A stretch of DNA of 64,000 nt from Vogesella sp. XCS3 (GCF_020616155.1 NZ_CP085530.1:449501-513500); one strand, 5' to 3'; counted from the first letter of the stretch, positions 42,874-52,616 are shown. The notes: generated by a model from the letters alone, not told the origin. Translations and numbers: made by a program.

Positions 42874-42907
42874 CAAAACGCCCGGGCAGCAAGGCTGGCC
42901 GGGCGTG
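42874..42907 (-). terminator. Terminator after the BLUF gene
   Basis: On the minus strand ACGCCCGG-C-CAGC-CTT-GCTG-C-CCGGGCGT, then TTTTG. It lies 18 bases after the stop. Confidence 0.8.
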
Positions 42908-42924
42908 GTAGCACTATTGGCTGA

Positions 42925-43353
42925 TTAGTGATTGCGGCCAACGATGGCGGCAGTAGCAATCAGCTCTTCCAGCAGGGCTAGCGAGCAGCTGCCAGTGAGG
43001 CGGAACGGGTCCAGCTGCGGTTTTTCCGAGTAGCGCAATAGCAAGCTGGGGTTGACCTTGGCCAGGTTCACCTGGCCCATGGTCCAGCCGGCAAAGCGGC
43101 GCTGGCTGATTTCTTCCAGCATCAGGATTTCCACGTCGTGGTGGCGCGGGTCTTTGGCGATGCTGTTGTACAGCGCGCTGACTTCGGCCCGGCTGCCTTC
43201 CAGAACCTGCATGAAAATATCGCCGCTGTAGCACAGGATGCCGGTAATGCCACGGGCCGGGTTATGGGCATGGGACTGGGCCAGGATGGTTTCCAGCAGT
43301 GCCGCAGTGTGCGGCTGGCTGCTGCGGCTGGCGTAGAGCAGGCGAACAAGCAT
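42925..43353 (-). CDS. BLUF-domain blue-light sensor (short type)
   Basis: 142 aa, a single BLUF domain plus a short C-terminal extension. Flavin-site residues are all present: Tyr7 (RLLYASR), Asn31 (HNPARGITG), Gln49 (DIFMQVLEG), and Trp90/Met92 (FAGWTMGQ). Short BLUF proteins change conformation on blue light through a flavin hydrogen-bond switch and signal by protein contact. Stop to start of folE is 8 bases (BLUF is downstream), so the two may be co-transcribed; a PAS-GGDEF cyclase is convergent on the other side. The partner is unknown. Confidence 0.93.
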   Translation of the reverse strand: MLVRLLYASRSSQPHTAALLETILAQSHAHNPARGITGILCYSGDIFMQVLEGSRAEVSALYNSIAKDPRHHDVEILMLEEISQRRFAGWTMGQVNLAKVNPSLLLRYSEKPQLDPFRLTGSCSLALLEELIATAAIVGRNH

Positions 43354-43361
43354 GGTTTTCC

Positions 43362-44078
43362 TCAGGCTTTCTTGTTGGGCAGCAGGGACAGGAACTCGCG
43401 GCGCAGGTCCGGGTTAGTCAGGAACACGCCTCGCATCACACTATTGATCATCTTGGAATCCATGTCCTTGACGCCGCGCCAGTGCATGCAGAAATGGTCG
43501 GCTTCCATCACGATGGCCAGGCCGTCCGGATTCATTTTGTCCATCAGCAGGTTAGCCAGCTGGATCACGGCTTCTTCCTGGATTTGCGGGCGGCTCATGA
43601 TCCACTCGGCCAGACGGGCGTACTTGGACAGGCCGATCAGGTTGCTGTGCTCGTTGGGCATCACGCCTATCCACACCCGGCCCATGATGGGGCAGAAGTG
43701 GTGCGAGCAGGCGCTGCGCACGGTGATGGGGCCGACGATCATCAGCTCGTTCAGGCGTTCGGCGTTGGGGAATTCGGTAACAGGCGGCTGGCTGACATAG
43801 CGGCCCTTGAACACTTCGTTCAGGTACATCTTGGCCACACGGCGCGCGGTGTCCTGCGTGTTGTGGTCGCTTTCGGTGTCGATCACCAGGCTGTCCAGCA
43901 CGTCTTTCATGCGGGACTGCACTTCTTCCAGCAGCTCGTCCATTTCGCCGGGCTGGATGAACTCGGCAATATTGTCATTAGCGTGAAAACGGCGTTTTGC
44001 GCCGCGGATGCGCTCGCGGATACGTGCGGATACCGGTACGTAAGTCGGGGCGTTGTGCTGGGTGCTGTCTTGGCTCAC
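43362..44078 (-). CDS. folE: GTP cyclohydrolase I
   Basis: 238 aa, homodecameric zinc enzyme converting GTP to 7,8-dihydroneopterin triphosphate, first step to folate/pterins. Zinc/active-site motif SACSHHFCPIMGRVWIGVMPN and the later VMEADHFCMHWRGVKDMDSKM (second Cys) are present; NSVMRGVFLTNPDLRREFLSLL closes the chain. The most probable start is GTG at 44078, with GAGGAGC upstream; the open frame 54 codons longer has no RBS or family match. The unusual N-terminal 35 residues are polar. It is followed by the BLUF gene. Confidence 0.93.
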   Translation of the reverse strand: MSQDSTQHNAPTYVPVSARIRERIRGAKRRFHANDNIAEFIQPGEMDELLEEVQSRMKDVLDSLVIDTESDHNTQDTARRVAKMYLNEVFKGRYVSQPPVTEFPNAERLNELMIVGPITVRSACSHHFCPIMGRVWIGVMPNEHSNLIGLSKYARLAEWIMSRPQIQEEAVIQLANLLMDKMNPDGLAIVMEADHFCMHWRGVKDMDSKMINSVMRGVFLTNPDLRREFLSLLPNKKA

Positions 44079-44283
44079 GCGTTTATGCTCCTCATCGTGC
44101 GGGTAGCACGCTTGGGTTTCTATAGGGTAGGGCGCTTGGAAGATAGCTGTGCAGGCGGCGAAAGGCAACACCTTGCCTAGTAGGGGTTTGTCCGTTGCAG
44201 CCTGGTGGCTGCGTAAGGTGGCCGGGGCGCTACCGGCCAACAGCGCACCGGGAGGGCGCGCTTGCCTGGCCTGATAGGCGGGT

Positions 44284-44724
44284 TCAGGTGTTGTGGAATA
44301 CGATATCGCATTCCAGATTGGACTTTTGCATGCCGCGCAGCGTGGCCAGGTTGATGATCAGCGGGCTGCGTACATTGGCGCGCAGCTGGGCTAGCACGGG
44401 GTTGGTCTCCTGGCTGTTGAGCTCACGGTACACAATCAGCAGCACCATGGCGTCTTCCGGGCGTGCCAGTGCCAGGGTGGCGATTTCCTCGTCGGATAGC
44501 AGTACCTCGTAACGAATACCCAAGCGGCTGGGGTCGGTTACGCTAAACAGCACGTCCGGGTTGTCCAGTGATTGCAGCCAGTACACGCGCGGGTTATTGC
44601 GGTCCGCATCGTGAAACAGCTTGAAGCGGGTGCAGTTCTCAAAGGCTGGCAGGCCATGTGCAAAAGTAATGATGGTGTTTTCGTCGACGTCTACTTCGCC
44701 CAGCAGGCTGGAATTGAACAGCAT
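44284..44724 (-). CDS. fliW: Flagellar assembly factor FliW
   Basis: 146 aa. Typical features: MLFNSSLLGEVDVDENTIITFAHGLPAFENCTRFKLF, YWLQSLDNPDVLFSVTDP, ALARPEDAMVLLIVYREL, NVRSPLIINLATLRGMQ. FliW binds flagellin and in many bacteria antagonises the RNA-binding regulator CsrA, coupling flagellin supply to assembly. AAGGAGCAC precedes the ATG. In many genomes csrA lies next door; no csrA-like frame is seen here, and no other flagellar gene is in the window. Confidence 0.92.
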   Translation of the reverse strand: MLFNSSLLGEVDVDENTIITFAHGLPAFENCTRFKLFHDADRNNPRVYWLQSLDNPDVLFSVTDPSRLGIRYEVLLSDEEIATLALARPEDAMVLLIVYRELNSQETNPVLAQLRANVRSPLIINLATLRGMQKSNLECDIVFHNT

Positions 44725-44832
44725 GGCGTGCTCCTTGTGTGGTCAGGCTTTCATTATGCACAAGGCGTGCATCCCGGCCACTGACATTTGTCAGCTTTGT
44801 GGTGGCTGCAGGGGCAGGTACAATGCCGCGCC

Positions 44833-45684
44833 ATGAGCGACACCCTTTCCCTGTATCCGGCAATCGAGGCCGCACTGATGTGCGACTGCATCGTGGCCAA
44901 GCCCGCGCAGGCGCAAGCCTTGTACCGCCAATGGCTGGCGGCTGGTTATGTGCGTGCCGGTGGCCCGCTCTACCCGGTGCCGGCACCGGGCCGGCCGGCG
45001 CGCCCGCAGCTGGTGGCGGCTACCGATGTGCCACGGCGGGGGCTGGGTAGTGTCGAGGGGCGTGCGGCACTGTTGCACGCTATCGCGCATATCGAATTCA
45101 ACGCCATCAACCTGGCGCTGGATGCCGCCTGGCGCTTCCGCGCTATGCCGGACGCCTTTGTGGAAGACTGGCTGCGCGTGGCGGCAGAAGAGGCGCAGCA
45201 TTTTTTGCTGTTGCAGCACAGGTTGGCCGCACTGGGTTACGCCTATGGCGATTTCCCCGCGCACAACACCTTGTGGGACATGGCGGTACAAACCGACCAC
45301 GACGTGCTGACGCGCATGGCGCTGGTGCCGCGGGTGATGGAGGCGCGCGGTCTGGATGCCGTACCGCCGATACAGCGCCGGCTGGCCATCATCGGCGACC
45401 ACGATAGTGCGGCGGTACTGGCCACCATCCTGCAAGAAGAAGTCGGCCACGTGCGCATCGGCAATTACTGGTTTACTACGCTGTGCGATGCGCGCGGGCT
45501 GGAACCCCTGGCCACCTTTCGCAGTCTGCTGGGCCAGTACCATGTGGCACTGCTGCGCGGCGAGATGAACCGCAGCGCCCGGCTAGAGGCCGGTTTTACC
45601 GAATTTGAACTGAGCATGCTGGAAGACTTTAGCGTTACCCGGCAGCGTACTGGTACACGGAGCAAGCATGAACAAGCTGTTTGA
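44833..45684 (+). CDS. Ferritin-like DUF455 family protein
   Basis: 283 aa. Characteristic helices with metal-ligand-like residues: HAIAHIEFNAINLALDAAWRF, DWLRVAAEEAQHFLLLQHRLAALGYAYGDFPAHNTLWDMA, LATILQEEVGHVRIGNYWF. The E...ExxH pairs suggest a di-iron carboxylate site. Members are annotated as DUF455 or rhamnan synthesis-linked and their function is unknown; MiaE-like hydroxylases have the same fold. The ATG at 44833 (not the upstream frame opening) matches family length. It overlaps the next small gene by 17 bases. Confidence 0.8.
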   Translation: MSDTLSLYPAIEAALMCDCIVAKPAQAQALYRQWLAAGYVRAGGPLYPVPAPGRPARPQLVAATDVPRRGLGSVEGRAALLHAIAHIEFNAINLALDAAWRFRAMPDAFVEDWLRVAAEEAQHFLLLQHRLAALGYAYGDFPAHNTLWDMAVQTDHDVLTRMALVPRVMEARGLDAVPPIQRRLAIIGDHDSAAVLATILQEEVGHVRIGNYWFTTLCDARGLEPLATFRSLLGQYHVALLRGEMNRSARLEAGFTEFELSMLEDFSVTRQRTGTRSKHEQAV

Positions 45685-45880
45685 TACCCTGCGGCACAAC
45701 CGCCGCCTGGCCATGGTGGTGACGCTGGCGGGCACCCTGTTGTTTACCCTGGCGTCTGCCGCGCGCGCAGCTGCCGGTGGCAGCGGCTGGGAGGCCGCAC
45801 TGGCAGCATTATTGATGCTGATTGGCGTGGCGGGCCAGTTCATGGGCATATTGGCGCTGATGAAAAAACCCCGTCGCTAA
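45668..45880 (+). CDS. Small two-helix membrane protein
   Basis: 70 aa, not recognised. Two hydrophobic segments are visible (AMVVTLAGTLLFTLASAARAA and AALAALLMLIGVAGQFMGILALM), with a basic start and end (RHNRR, KKPRR). GGAG precedes the ATG, which overlaps the end of the DUF455 gene, suggesting coupled translation. The first segment could be a signal peptide. Confidence 0.55.
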   Translation: MNKLFDTLRHNRRLAMVVTLAGTLLFTLASAARAAAGGSGWEAALAALLMLIGVAGQFMGILALMKKPRR

Positions 45881-45931
45881 AAGGGTGTTGAAAAACAGGG
45901 CTTTATGTCGCGATTGTGATCGTTTGCCACC

Positions 45932-45960
45932 TTGACGCTAGGTAGGGGCACGCGCATAAT
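45932..45960 (+). promoter_or_regulatory. Strong sigma-70 promoter
   Basis: TTGACG (45932-45937), 17-base spacer, CATAAT (45955-45960): five of six matches in both boxes with ideal spacing. The predicted start is near 45967; a terminator-like hairpin follows within about 25-45 bases. Confidence 0.7.
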
Positions 45961-45989
45961 CGCGCCGCACAAAACCCTTATGACCAAAC

Positions 45990-46016
45990 AAGGCTCCTAC
46001 CCGGAGCCTTTTGCTT
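45990..46016 (+). terminator. Leader hairpin / early terminator before 46039 gene
   Basis: AAGGCTCC (45990-45997) pairs with GGAGCCTT (46003-46010), followed by TTGCTTT. The position between promoter and gene makes it an attenuator, or the end of a very short RNA. Confidence 0.6.
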
Positions 46017-46038
46017 TGTCTTGTATCCGGAGACACCC

Positions 46039-46458
46039 ATGGATTTTCAGGCATTTTTGCGCGAGCTGGAAAGCCACGCGCTGCCTGCCGCCGAGTTTAA
46101 CCACCGCGCGCACCTGCAGGCCGCGTGGGCCTACCGCAGCCGCTATCCGGCGCGGGAAGCCGCCGCCCGCTGCGCGCATACGCTGTCGCGCTACGCCATG
46201 GCCCACGGCGCGGCAGAAAAGTATCACCACACACTGACCATGGCGCTGTTGGCCATCATGTACAGCCGCCTGGACGCTACGCCAGCGCAACAGGCCAGCT
46301 GGGACGACTTTGTGACGGCCAACCCCGATTTGTTCAGCGGTACCCAAGCGTTGATAGCCCAGCATTATTCCGAACAAAAACTGCAGGAACATGACGCCCG
46401 CCGCGGTTTTGTCGCACCCGACCGTGCGCCGCTGCCTATGTCCTGCCTGCTGCACTGA
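46039..46458 (+). CDS. Conserved-looking protein of unknown function
   Basis: 139 aa, soluble, not recognised by name. It has a histidine pattern FNHRAHLQAAWAYRSRYP near residue 20, then AAARCAHTLSRYAMAHGAAEKYHHTLTMALLAIMYSRL, and a C-terminal VAPDRAPLP. The spacing of His residues (NHxxHL, YHHT) could make a metal or haem site, but this is speculation. The ATG at 46039 has CCGGAGA upstream. It follows a strong sigma-70 promoter and a leader hairpin, and ends 15 bases before trhP, so the two probably form an operon. Confidence 0.65.
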   Translation: MDFQAFLRELESHALPAAEFNHRAHLQAAWAYRSRYPAREAAARCAHTLSRYAMAHGAAEKYHHTLTMALLAIMYSRLDATPAQQASWDDFVTANPDLFSGTQALIAQHYSEQKLQEHDARRGFVAPDRAPLPMSCLLH

Positions 46459-46473
46459 GACAAGAGACGATCA

Positions 46474-47823
46474 ATGAAAGCACCCGAACTGCTCCTGCCC
46501 GCCGGTACGCTGGACAAAATGCGCGCCGCCTACGACTTTGGCGCCGATGCCGTGTACGCCGGCCAGCCGCGTTACAGCCTGCGCGCCCGCAACAACGACT
46601 TCAAGCTCGAAGAGCTGCGCATCGGCATCGAAGAAGCCCACGCCCGTGGCAAGAAGCTGTTTGTGGCCAGCAACATCCTGCCGCACAACAGCAAGATCAA
46701 GACCTATATGGCCGACATGGAGCCGGTGATCGAGATGAAGCCGGACGCGCTGATCATGGCCGACCCCGGCCTGATCATGATGGTGCGCGAACGTTGGCCG
46801 CATGTGCCTATCCACCTGTCGGTGCAGGCTAATACCACCAACTACATGGGCGTGAAGTTCTGGCAGAAGATGGGCGTGGAGCGCATTATCCTGTCGCGCG
46901 AGCTGAGCCTGGACGAAATCGCCGAAATCCGCCAGGAATGCCCGGACATGGAGCTGGAAGTGTTCGTGCACGGCGCGCTGTGCATTGCCTACTCCGGCCG
47001 CTGCCTGCTGTCCGGCTACTTCAACCACCGCGACCCGAACCAGGGCACCTGTACCAACGCCTGCCGCTGGGACTACAAAGTGCACGACACCCAGGGCGAC
47101 GACGCCGGTGACGTGAAGCCGCAAAAGATCGACTTCGACTTTGGCAAGGCGCTGGAAGAAGCCAACCAGAGCTTCTCCTCCTGCGGTAGCCAGCAGCGCC
47201 ACCCGCTGGCCGACAAGACCTACCTGATCGAAGAAGCCAACCGCCCCGGCGAGCTGATGCCCATCATCGAAGACGAGCACGGCACCTACATCATGAACTC
47301 CAAAGACCTGCGTGCCGTCGAGCAGGTGGAGAAACTGGTGAAAATCGGTGTGGACTCGCTGAAAATCGAAGGCCGCACCAAGAGCCTGTACTACGTGGCG
47401 CGTACCGCCCAGACCTACCGCCGCGCCATTGACGACGCGGTGGCCGGCCGCCCGTTCGACTACAGTCTGCTGGCCGAGCTGGAAGGCCTGGCCAACCGCG
47501 GTTACACCCCGGGCTTCCTGGAGCGCCACCAGACGCAAGAGCACCAGAACTACCTGTCTGGCCATTCCATCGCCAAGCAAAGCCAGTACGTGGGTGACGT
47601 GATGGAAGTGGACGCCGACGGCTGGGCGCTGATCGACGTGAAAAACCGCTTTGCCGTGGGCGACCGCGTGGAAATCATCCACCCTAGCGGCAACCGCACC
47701 GTCGAGCTCACCGAAATGACCCGCAACGGCGAGGCCACCAGCGTGGCACCAGGTAACGGCGTGAAGGTGAAGATCCCGGGCATGGCCGGTATGGAAAAAG
47801 CCCTGCTGGCACGCCTGCTGTAA
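46474..47823 (+). CDS. trhP: tRNA hydroxylation protein TrhP (YegQ), U32 peptidase family
   Basis: 449 aa, U32 family; the length matches YegQ/TrhP rather than the longer RlhA. Motifs: ELLLPAGTLDKMRAAYDFGADAVYAGQPRYSLRARN, HLSVQANTTNYMGVKFW, the U32 signature ELEVFVHGALCIAYSGRCLLSGYF, and an Fe-S-cluster-like cysteine set (CTNACRW plus Cys in the signature and SSCGSQQ). TrhP is needed for prephenate-dependent 5-hydroxyuridine formation at tRNA position 34. AAGAGACG precedes the ATG. Confidence 0.9.
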   Translation: MKAPELLLPAGTLDKMRAAYDFGADAVYAGQPRYSLRARNNDFKLEELRIGIEEAHARGKKLFVASNILPHNSKIKTYMADMEPVIEMKPDALIMADPGLIMMVRERWPHVPIHLSVQANTTNYMGVKFWQKMGVERIILSRELSLDEIAEIRQECPDMELEVFVHGALCIAYSGRCLLSGYFNHRDPNQGTCTNACRWDYKVHDTQGDDAGDVKPQKIDFDFGKALEEANQSFSSCGSQQRHPLADKTYLIEEANRPGELMPIIEDEHGTYIMNSKDLRAVEQVEKLVKIGVDSLKIEGRTKSLYYVARTAQTYRRAIDDAVAGRPFDYSLLAELEGLANRGYTPGFLERHQTQEHQNYLSGHSIAKQSQYVGDVMEVDADGWALIDVKNRFAVGDRVEIIHPSGNRTVELTEMTRNGEATSVAPGNGVKVKIPGMAGMEKALLARLL

Positions 47824-47847
47824 GCCGCCGCTGCGTTTGTGGTATCG

Positions 47848-47876
47848 AAAGGCCGCCTTTTAAGGCGGCCTTTTGT
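47848..47876 (+). terminator. Terminator after trhP
   Basis: AAAGGCCGCC-TTTTAA-GGCGGCCTTTT: 10-bp stem with flanking A and T runs, 25 bases after the stop. Confidence 0.88.
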
Positions 47877-47907
47877 CATAATGCATTTTTTTGCGCAGGA
47901 AGCAGGC

Positions 47908-48948
47908 ATGAAGCATGGCATCGCCGCGGCACTGGCCGCCTTGACGTTGGTTGCGTGCGGTAGCGGCCAACCGCCAGCGGGAAGCCCGCCGCACCACACC
48001 GCCGACGGCTACCAGAACCTGTACCCCTTCCACCAGCCGGGGCTGGGCGACATCCTGCGCTGGCGCTGGGAAGAGTGGACCGGCCCCGAGGTGGTGCAGC
48101 GCCCCGAACGCATCCCGCGCGTACAGCCGGACCTGGCCTGGCTGGCGGCCAACCGCAGCACCGCCAGCTATACCTGGCTGGGCCACGCCAGCGGCCTGCT
48201 GCAGCTGGGCGGGAAGAACGTGCTGATCGACCCGATTTTTTCCGAGCGCGTGTCGCCGTTGCAGTGGCTGGGCCCGCGCCGCTATCTGCCGGTACCGGCC
48301 ACGCTGGCGCAGCTGCCGCGTATCGACGTGGTGCTGATCTCGCATAACCATTTCGACCACCTGGACCGTGACAGCATCGACGCCTTGCTGGCGCAGCCCG
48401 GCGGCCAGCCGCAGTTCGTGGTGCCGCTGGGTATCGATGCCTGGCTGCGCGAGCGTGGCGCTACCCGCATCACCGCGCTGGACTGGTGGCAAAGCGCCGA
48501 GCTGGGCGGCCTGCAGTACACCGCTACACCGGCGCAGCACTGGAGCAAGCGCAGCTTGAGTGATACCAATGAAACGCTGTGGGCCGGCTGGGCAGTAAAA
48601 GGGCAGGGCAAGACGGTGTGGTACTCGGGCGATACCGGCTACCAGCAAGCATTGTTTACCGACATCGGCCGCCGCCTGGGCACGATAGACCTGGCGCTGT
48701 TGCCGGTGGGGGCCTACCTGCCGCGCTGGTTCATGGCGTCGCAACACGTGGACCCGCTGCAGTCTGTGCAGATGTTCCGCGACGTGAAGGCGCACCAGGC
48801 GGTGGGCATACACTGGGGCGTGTTCGCGCTGGCCAGTGAGGCAGTCGATGCACCGCTGGACGACCTGCCGGCGGCACGGCGCCAGCTGGGTGTAAGCGAG
48901 CAAGCGTTCCGCCTGCTACCGCTGGGCGGTACGCTGCGCTTGCCATAA
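47908..48948 (+). CDS. Metallo-beta-lactamase-fold lipoprotein (UlaG/NAPE-PLD-like)
   Basis: 346 aa. A lipoprotein signal ends in LTLVAC (Cys at about residue 18), so it is membrane-anchored on the periplasmic side. The MBL metal motif is HNHFDHLD; further metal ligands are in WYSGDTGY and IHWG. WLGHASGLLQLGGKNVLIDPIFSERVSPLQWLGPRRYLP is typical of the NAPE-phospholipase-D-like subgroup. The substrate is unknown (phospholipid-type or other phosphodiester/lactone). The ATG at 47908 was chosen for the signal peptide and AGGAAGCAGG RBS. Confidence 0.85.
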   Translation: MKHGIAAALAALTLVACGSGQPPAGSPPHHTADGYQNLYPFHQPGLGDILRWRWEEWTGPEVVQRPERIPRVQPDLAWLAANRSTASYTWLGHASGLLQLGGKNVLIDPIFSERVSPLQWLGPRRYLPVPATLAQLPRIDVVLISHNHFDHLDRDSIDALLAQPGGQPQFVVPLGIDAWLRERGATRITALDWWQSAELGGLQYTATPAQHWSKRSLSDTNETLWAGWAVKGQGKTVWYSGDTGYQQALFTDIGRRLGTIDLALLPVGAYLPRWFMASQHVDPLQSVQMFRDVKAHQAVGIHWGVFALASEAVDAPLDDLPAARRQLGVSEQAFRLLPLGGTLRLP

Positions 48949-49018
48949 AGTACGCGTGGCTTGCGGCAAAGGTTGGCCGCAGGGCGCTTTGGTCGTAAAA
49001 TTGCTGCATTGCATTCGA

Positions 49019-49050
49019 GCCGGGCGCTTTGGCGCCCGGCCTTTGATTTT
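49019..49050 (+). terminator. Terminator between the MBL lipoprotein and argS
   Basis: GCCGGGCGC-TTT-GGCGCCCGGC, then CTTTGATTTT. It sits 14-45 bases before argS, so argS probably starts from a nearby promoter that overlaps or precedes it. Confidence 0.65.
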
Positions 49051-49054
49051 ATAA

Positions 49055-50782
<1,728 letters not shown>

Positions 50783-50808
50783 GCCTGCTGTGCGTTTATC
50801 GCATGCCA

Positions 50809-50836
50809 GAAACCCGCCATCAGGCGGGTTTTTTTA
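50809..50836 (+). terminator. Terminator after argS
   Basis: AAACCCGCC-ATCA-GGCGGGTTTTTTT, 28 bases after argS; the convergent minus-strand gene ends within it. Confidence 0.9.
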
Positions 50837-51667
50837 TGGGCTGATGGTGGTTTGCGGTGGCGTGGCGCTGGTGTCGCTAGCGGGTGAGGCCAGCGCCGGG
50901 TCGTGGCTGTGCAGGTCTACCTGTTCGATGGGGGCTTCCATTGGCAGCCAGCGCAGGTGAATGGCCAGGTAGCTGCCGTCTTGCAGCATGCCTTCCAGTG
51001 CGTGCTGCCAGCGGCGTACGGTATCCGGTGCCGTGCCGCGGGAAAAGCTCAGGTACAGCGGCAGGCTGCTGAGGGTGGCAACCGGGGCGATAGCCTGGGC
51101 TTGCGTGCCGGTGAAGCGCAAGATCGGTACAACGGCGGTGTTGGCCTCTACCCATAGCCGCACGCGGTTACCCAGCAGCAGGCGCAGGCCCTGCTCGCTA
51201 TCCCGTGTGCGATGGGGGCGAAAGCCGGCTTCCAGTGCGGCAGCCTCGGCAATGCTGTCTTGTGCGGCCACGGTGGCTTCACCAGCCAGCTGGGTGGCAG
51301 TTAGCCTGGCCAGCCCTGCGGCGTTGCGTGGCAGGCCATAGGCGGTAACGCTGGCCACCATGATGGGCCCGAGCTGGGTAAAGTCGCGACGGTTGTCATC
51401 GGTATCGCCCAGCGTGAACATCATGTGGTCGGGCTGGCTGCGCAGTAGCGCATTGGCTTGGTCCCACGTTTTGAGCTGCATGGGGGCAATATCGCCGGTG
51501 CGTTGCTGTAGCTGTTGCACGATATCTACCGCCATGCCGGCGGGCTGGTCCACGGCATTCAGGTAGACAAAGGGTGGCCATTCTTCGGCCAGTATGGTCA
51601 GCGGTGCCGCCTGGCTGAGCCGGGCTAGCAAAAGGGTAAACAACAGAGAGGTGGCGCGCAGTAACAT
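50834..51667 (-). CDS. Orphan periplasmic solute-binding protein (SBP_bac_3-like), copy 1
   Basis: 277 aa. A signal peptide spans residues 1-20 (ending LSQAA), then LTILAEEWPPFVYLNAVDQPAGMAVDIVQQLQQRTG, MQLKTWDQANALLRSQPDHMMFTLGDTDDNR and LRLLLGNRVRLWVEANTAV, the order seen in PAAT-type binding proteins without a transport operon. The C-terminal 25 residues are a polar tail rich in Pro/Ser/Thr. It is a paralogue of the gene immediately upstream (51726-52493) and no permease is nearby. Such orphans may act as sensors or chemoreceptor partners (inference). Confidence 0.75.
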   Translation of the reverse strand: MLLRATSLLFTLLLARLSQAAPLTILAEEWPPFVYLNAVDQPAGMAVDIVQQLQQRTGDIAPMQLKTWDQANALLRSQPDHMMFTLGDTDDNRRDFTQLGPIMVASVTAYGLPRNAAGLARLTATQLAGEATVAAQDSIAEAAALEAGFRPHRTRDSEQGLRLLLGNRVRLWVEANTAVVPILRFTGTQAQAIAPVATLSSLPLYLSFSRGTAPDTVRRWQHALEGMLQDGSYLAIHLRWLPMEAPIEQVDLHSHDPALASPASDTSATPPQTTISP

Positions 51668-51725
51668 GCAGGGCTATGACGTATGGCTGGTTGGCCGCCA
51701 TCATAACACTGATTGTCCGACAATA

Positions 51726-52493
51726 TCAGCGCTGTATGCCCAGGCGCTCGACCTGTAGCGGCACCGGGTCCTGCGGGAACCAGCGCTGGTGGATGGTGGC
51801 AAAGCTGCCATCCTGCTTGATGTCATTCAGCGCTTTTTCCCAGCGCAGTATGGTATCGCGCGGCACATTGGGTGAAAAAGCCAGGTACAGGCTCAGGCGA
51901 TCCAGCGTGGCCACGCGCTCTACCGTGGCCAGGGGCAGGCCCTGTTCGCGTAGTACATTGCCCACCACCACATTGCCTTCCACCCACAGTTTTACACGGC
52001 CTGCTGCCAGCATGCGTGCCGAATGGGCGGGGTCGGTAGTGGGGAAAACATTGAAACCCCGGCTGTGCGCCGTACTTTCAAAAATGCTGCCACGGTAGGC
52101 GGCGGTGGGGAGCTTCTGCATGGCTGCCGGGCTGAGCTTGCGTATTTCTGCCGCGTACTGGCGCAGCGCAAACACATCGGTGCTGAATACCAGAATAGGC
52201 CCCAGCAGCGTCATCAGGCGTTCGCGTTCGGCGTTGCGGCCAACCGTAAACAGCAGCACGTCTTTTTCATTGAGCAGGCTGTTATAGGCGCGTGCCCAAG
52301 GCTGTATCTGGATGGGAGTGCTGTCTTTCAGGCGTTCCTGCAGCAGTTTGACGACATCTACGGCCATGCCGTCGGGCTGGCCTTTGTCGTTGGCGAAGCT
52401 GACAGGGGGCCAGTCCTCGGTCAGCAGGGTAAGTGCTTTGGCAGAGAAGCTGGCAGCCAGTAGTGCTACTAGCAGTATCAGGCGATATTTCAT
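51726..52493 (-). CDS. Orphan periplasmic solute-binding protein (SBP_bac_3-like), copy 2
   Basis: 255 aa. A signal peptide spans residues 1-20 (ending FSAKA), then LTLLTEDWPPVSFANDKGQPDGMAVDVVKLLQERLKDSTPIQIQPWARAYNSLL, LLGPILVFSTDVFALRQY, and MLAAGRVKLWVEGNVVVG. It shares arrangement and many phrases with copy 1 (EEWPPF/EDWPPV, GMAVDIV/GMAVDVV, VRLWVE/VKLWVE), showing tandem duplication. The ligand is unknown. Confidence 0.78.
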   Translation of the reverse strand: MKYRLILLVALLAASFSAKALTLLTEDWPPVSFANDKGQPDGMAVDVVKLLQERLKDSTPIQIQPWARAYNSLLNEKDVLLFTVGRNAERERLMTLLGPILVFSTDVFALRQYAAEIRKLSPAAMQKLPTAAYRGSIFESTAHSRGFNVFPTTDPAHSARMLAAGRVKLWVEGNVVVGNVLREQGLPLATVERVATLDRLSLYLAFSPNVPRDTILRWEKALNDIKQDGSFATIHQRWFPQDPVPLQVERLGIQR

Positions 52494-52538
52494 GGGTTAT
52501 CCGCGTGCCAAGGCATTGAATTTAATATGGCACAGTTG

Positions 52539-52580
52539 CAAGTTGGCCGCACGATGCATTGCATCGGTGCGGCCAACTTG
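52539..52580. repeat. Hairpin built from inverted TTGGCCGC copies, after pepP
   Basis: CAAGTTGGCCGCAC (52539-52552) pairs with GTGCGGCCAACTTG (52567-52580), and the stem continues inward as GATGCA/TGCATC with one bulged base: about 20 bp with a one-base loop. It lies 37 bases after the pepP stop and before the next minus-strand gene. It is almost self-complementary throughout. Confidence 0.85.
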
Positions 52581-52616
52581 TTTGGGTGCAGCCTTGGCGG
52601 GCTGCGCCGTAGCAGC

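Noticed and set aside
45980..46237. Possible leader peptide or protein starting at 45980
   Set aside because: The frame crosses the leader hairpin and then runs out of frame through the 46039 gene; no family-like content. Only a short leader peptide could be considered and nothing supports its sequence.
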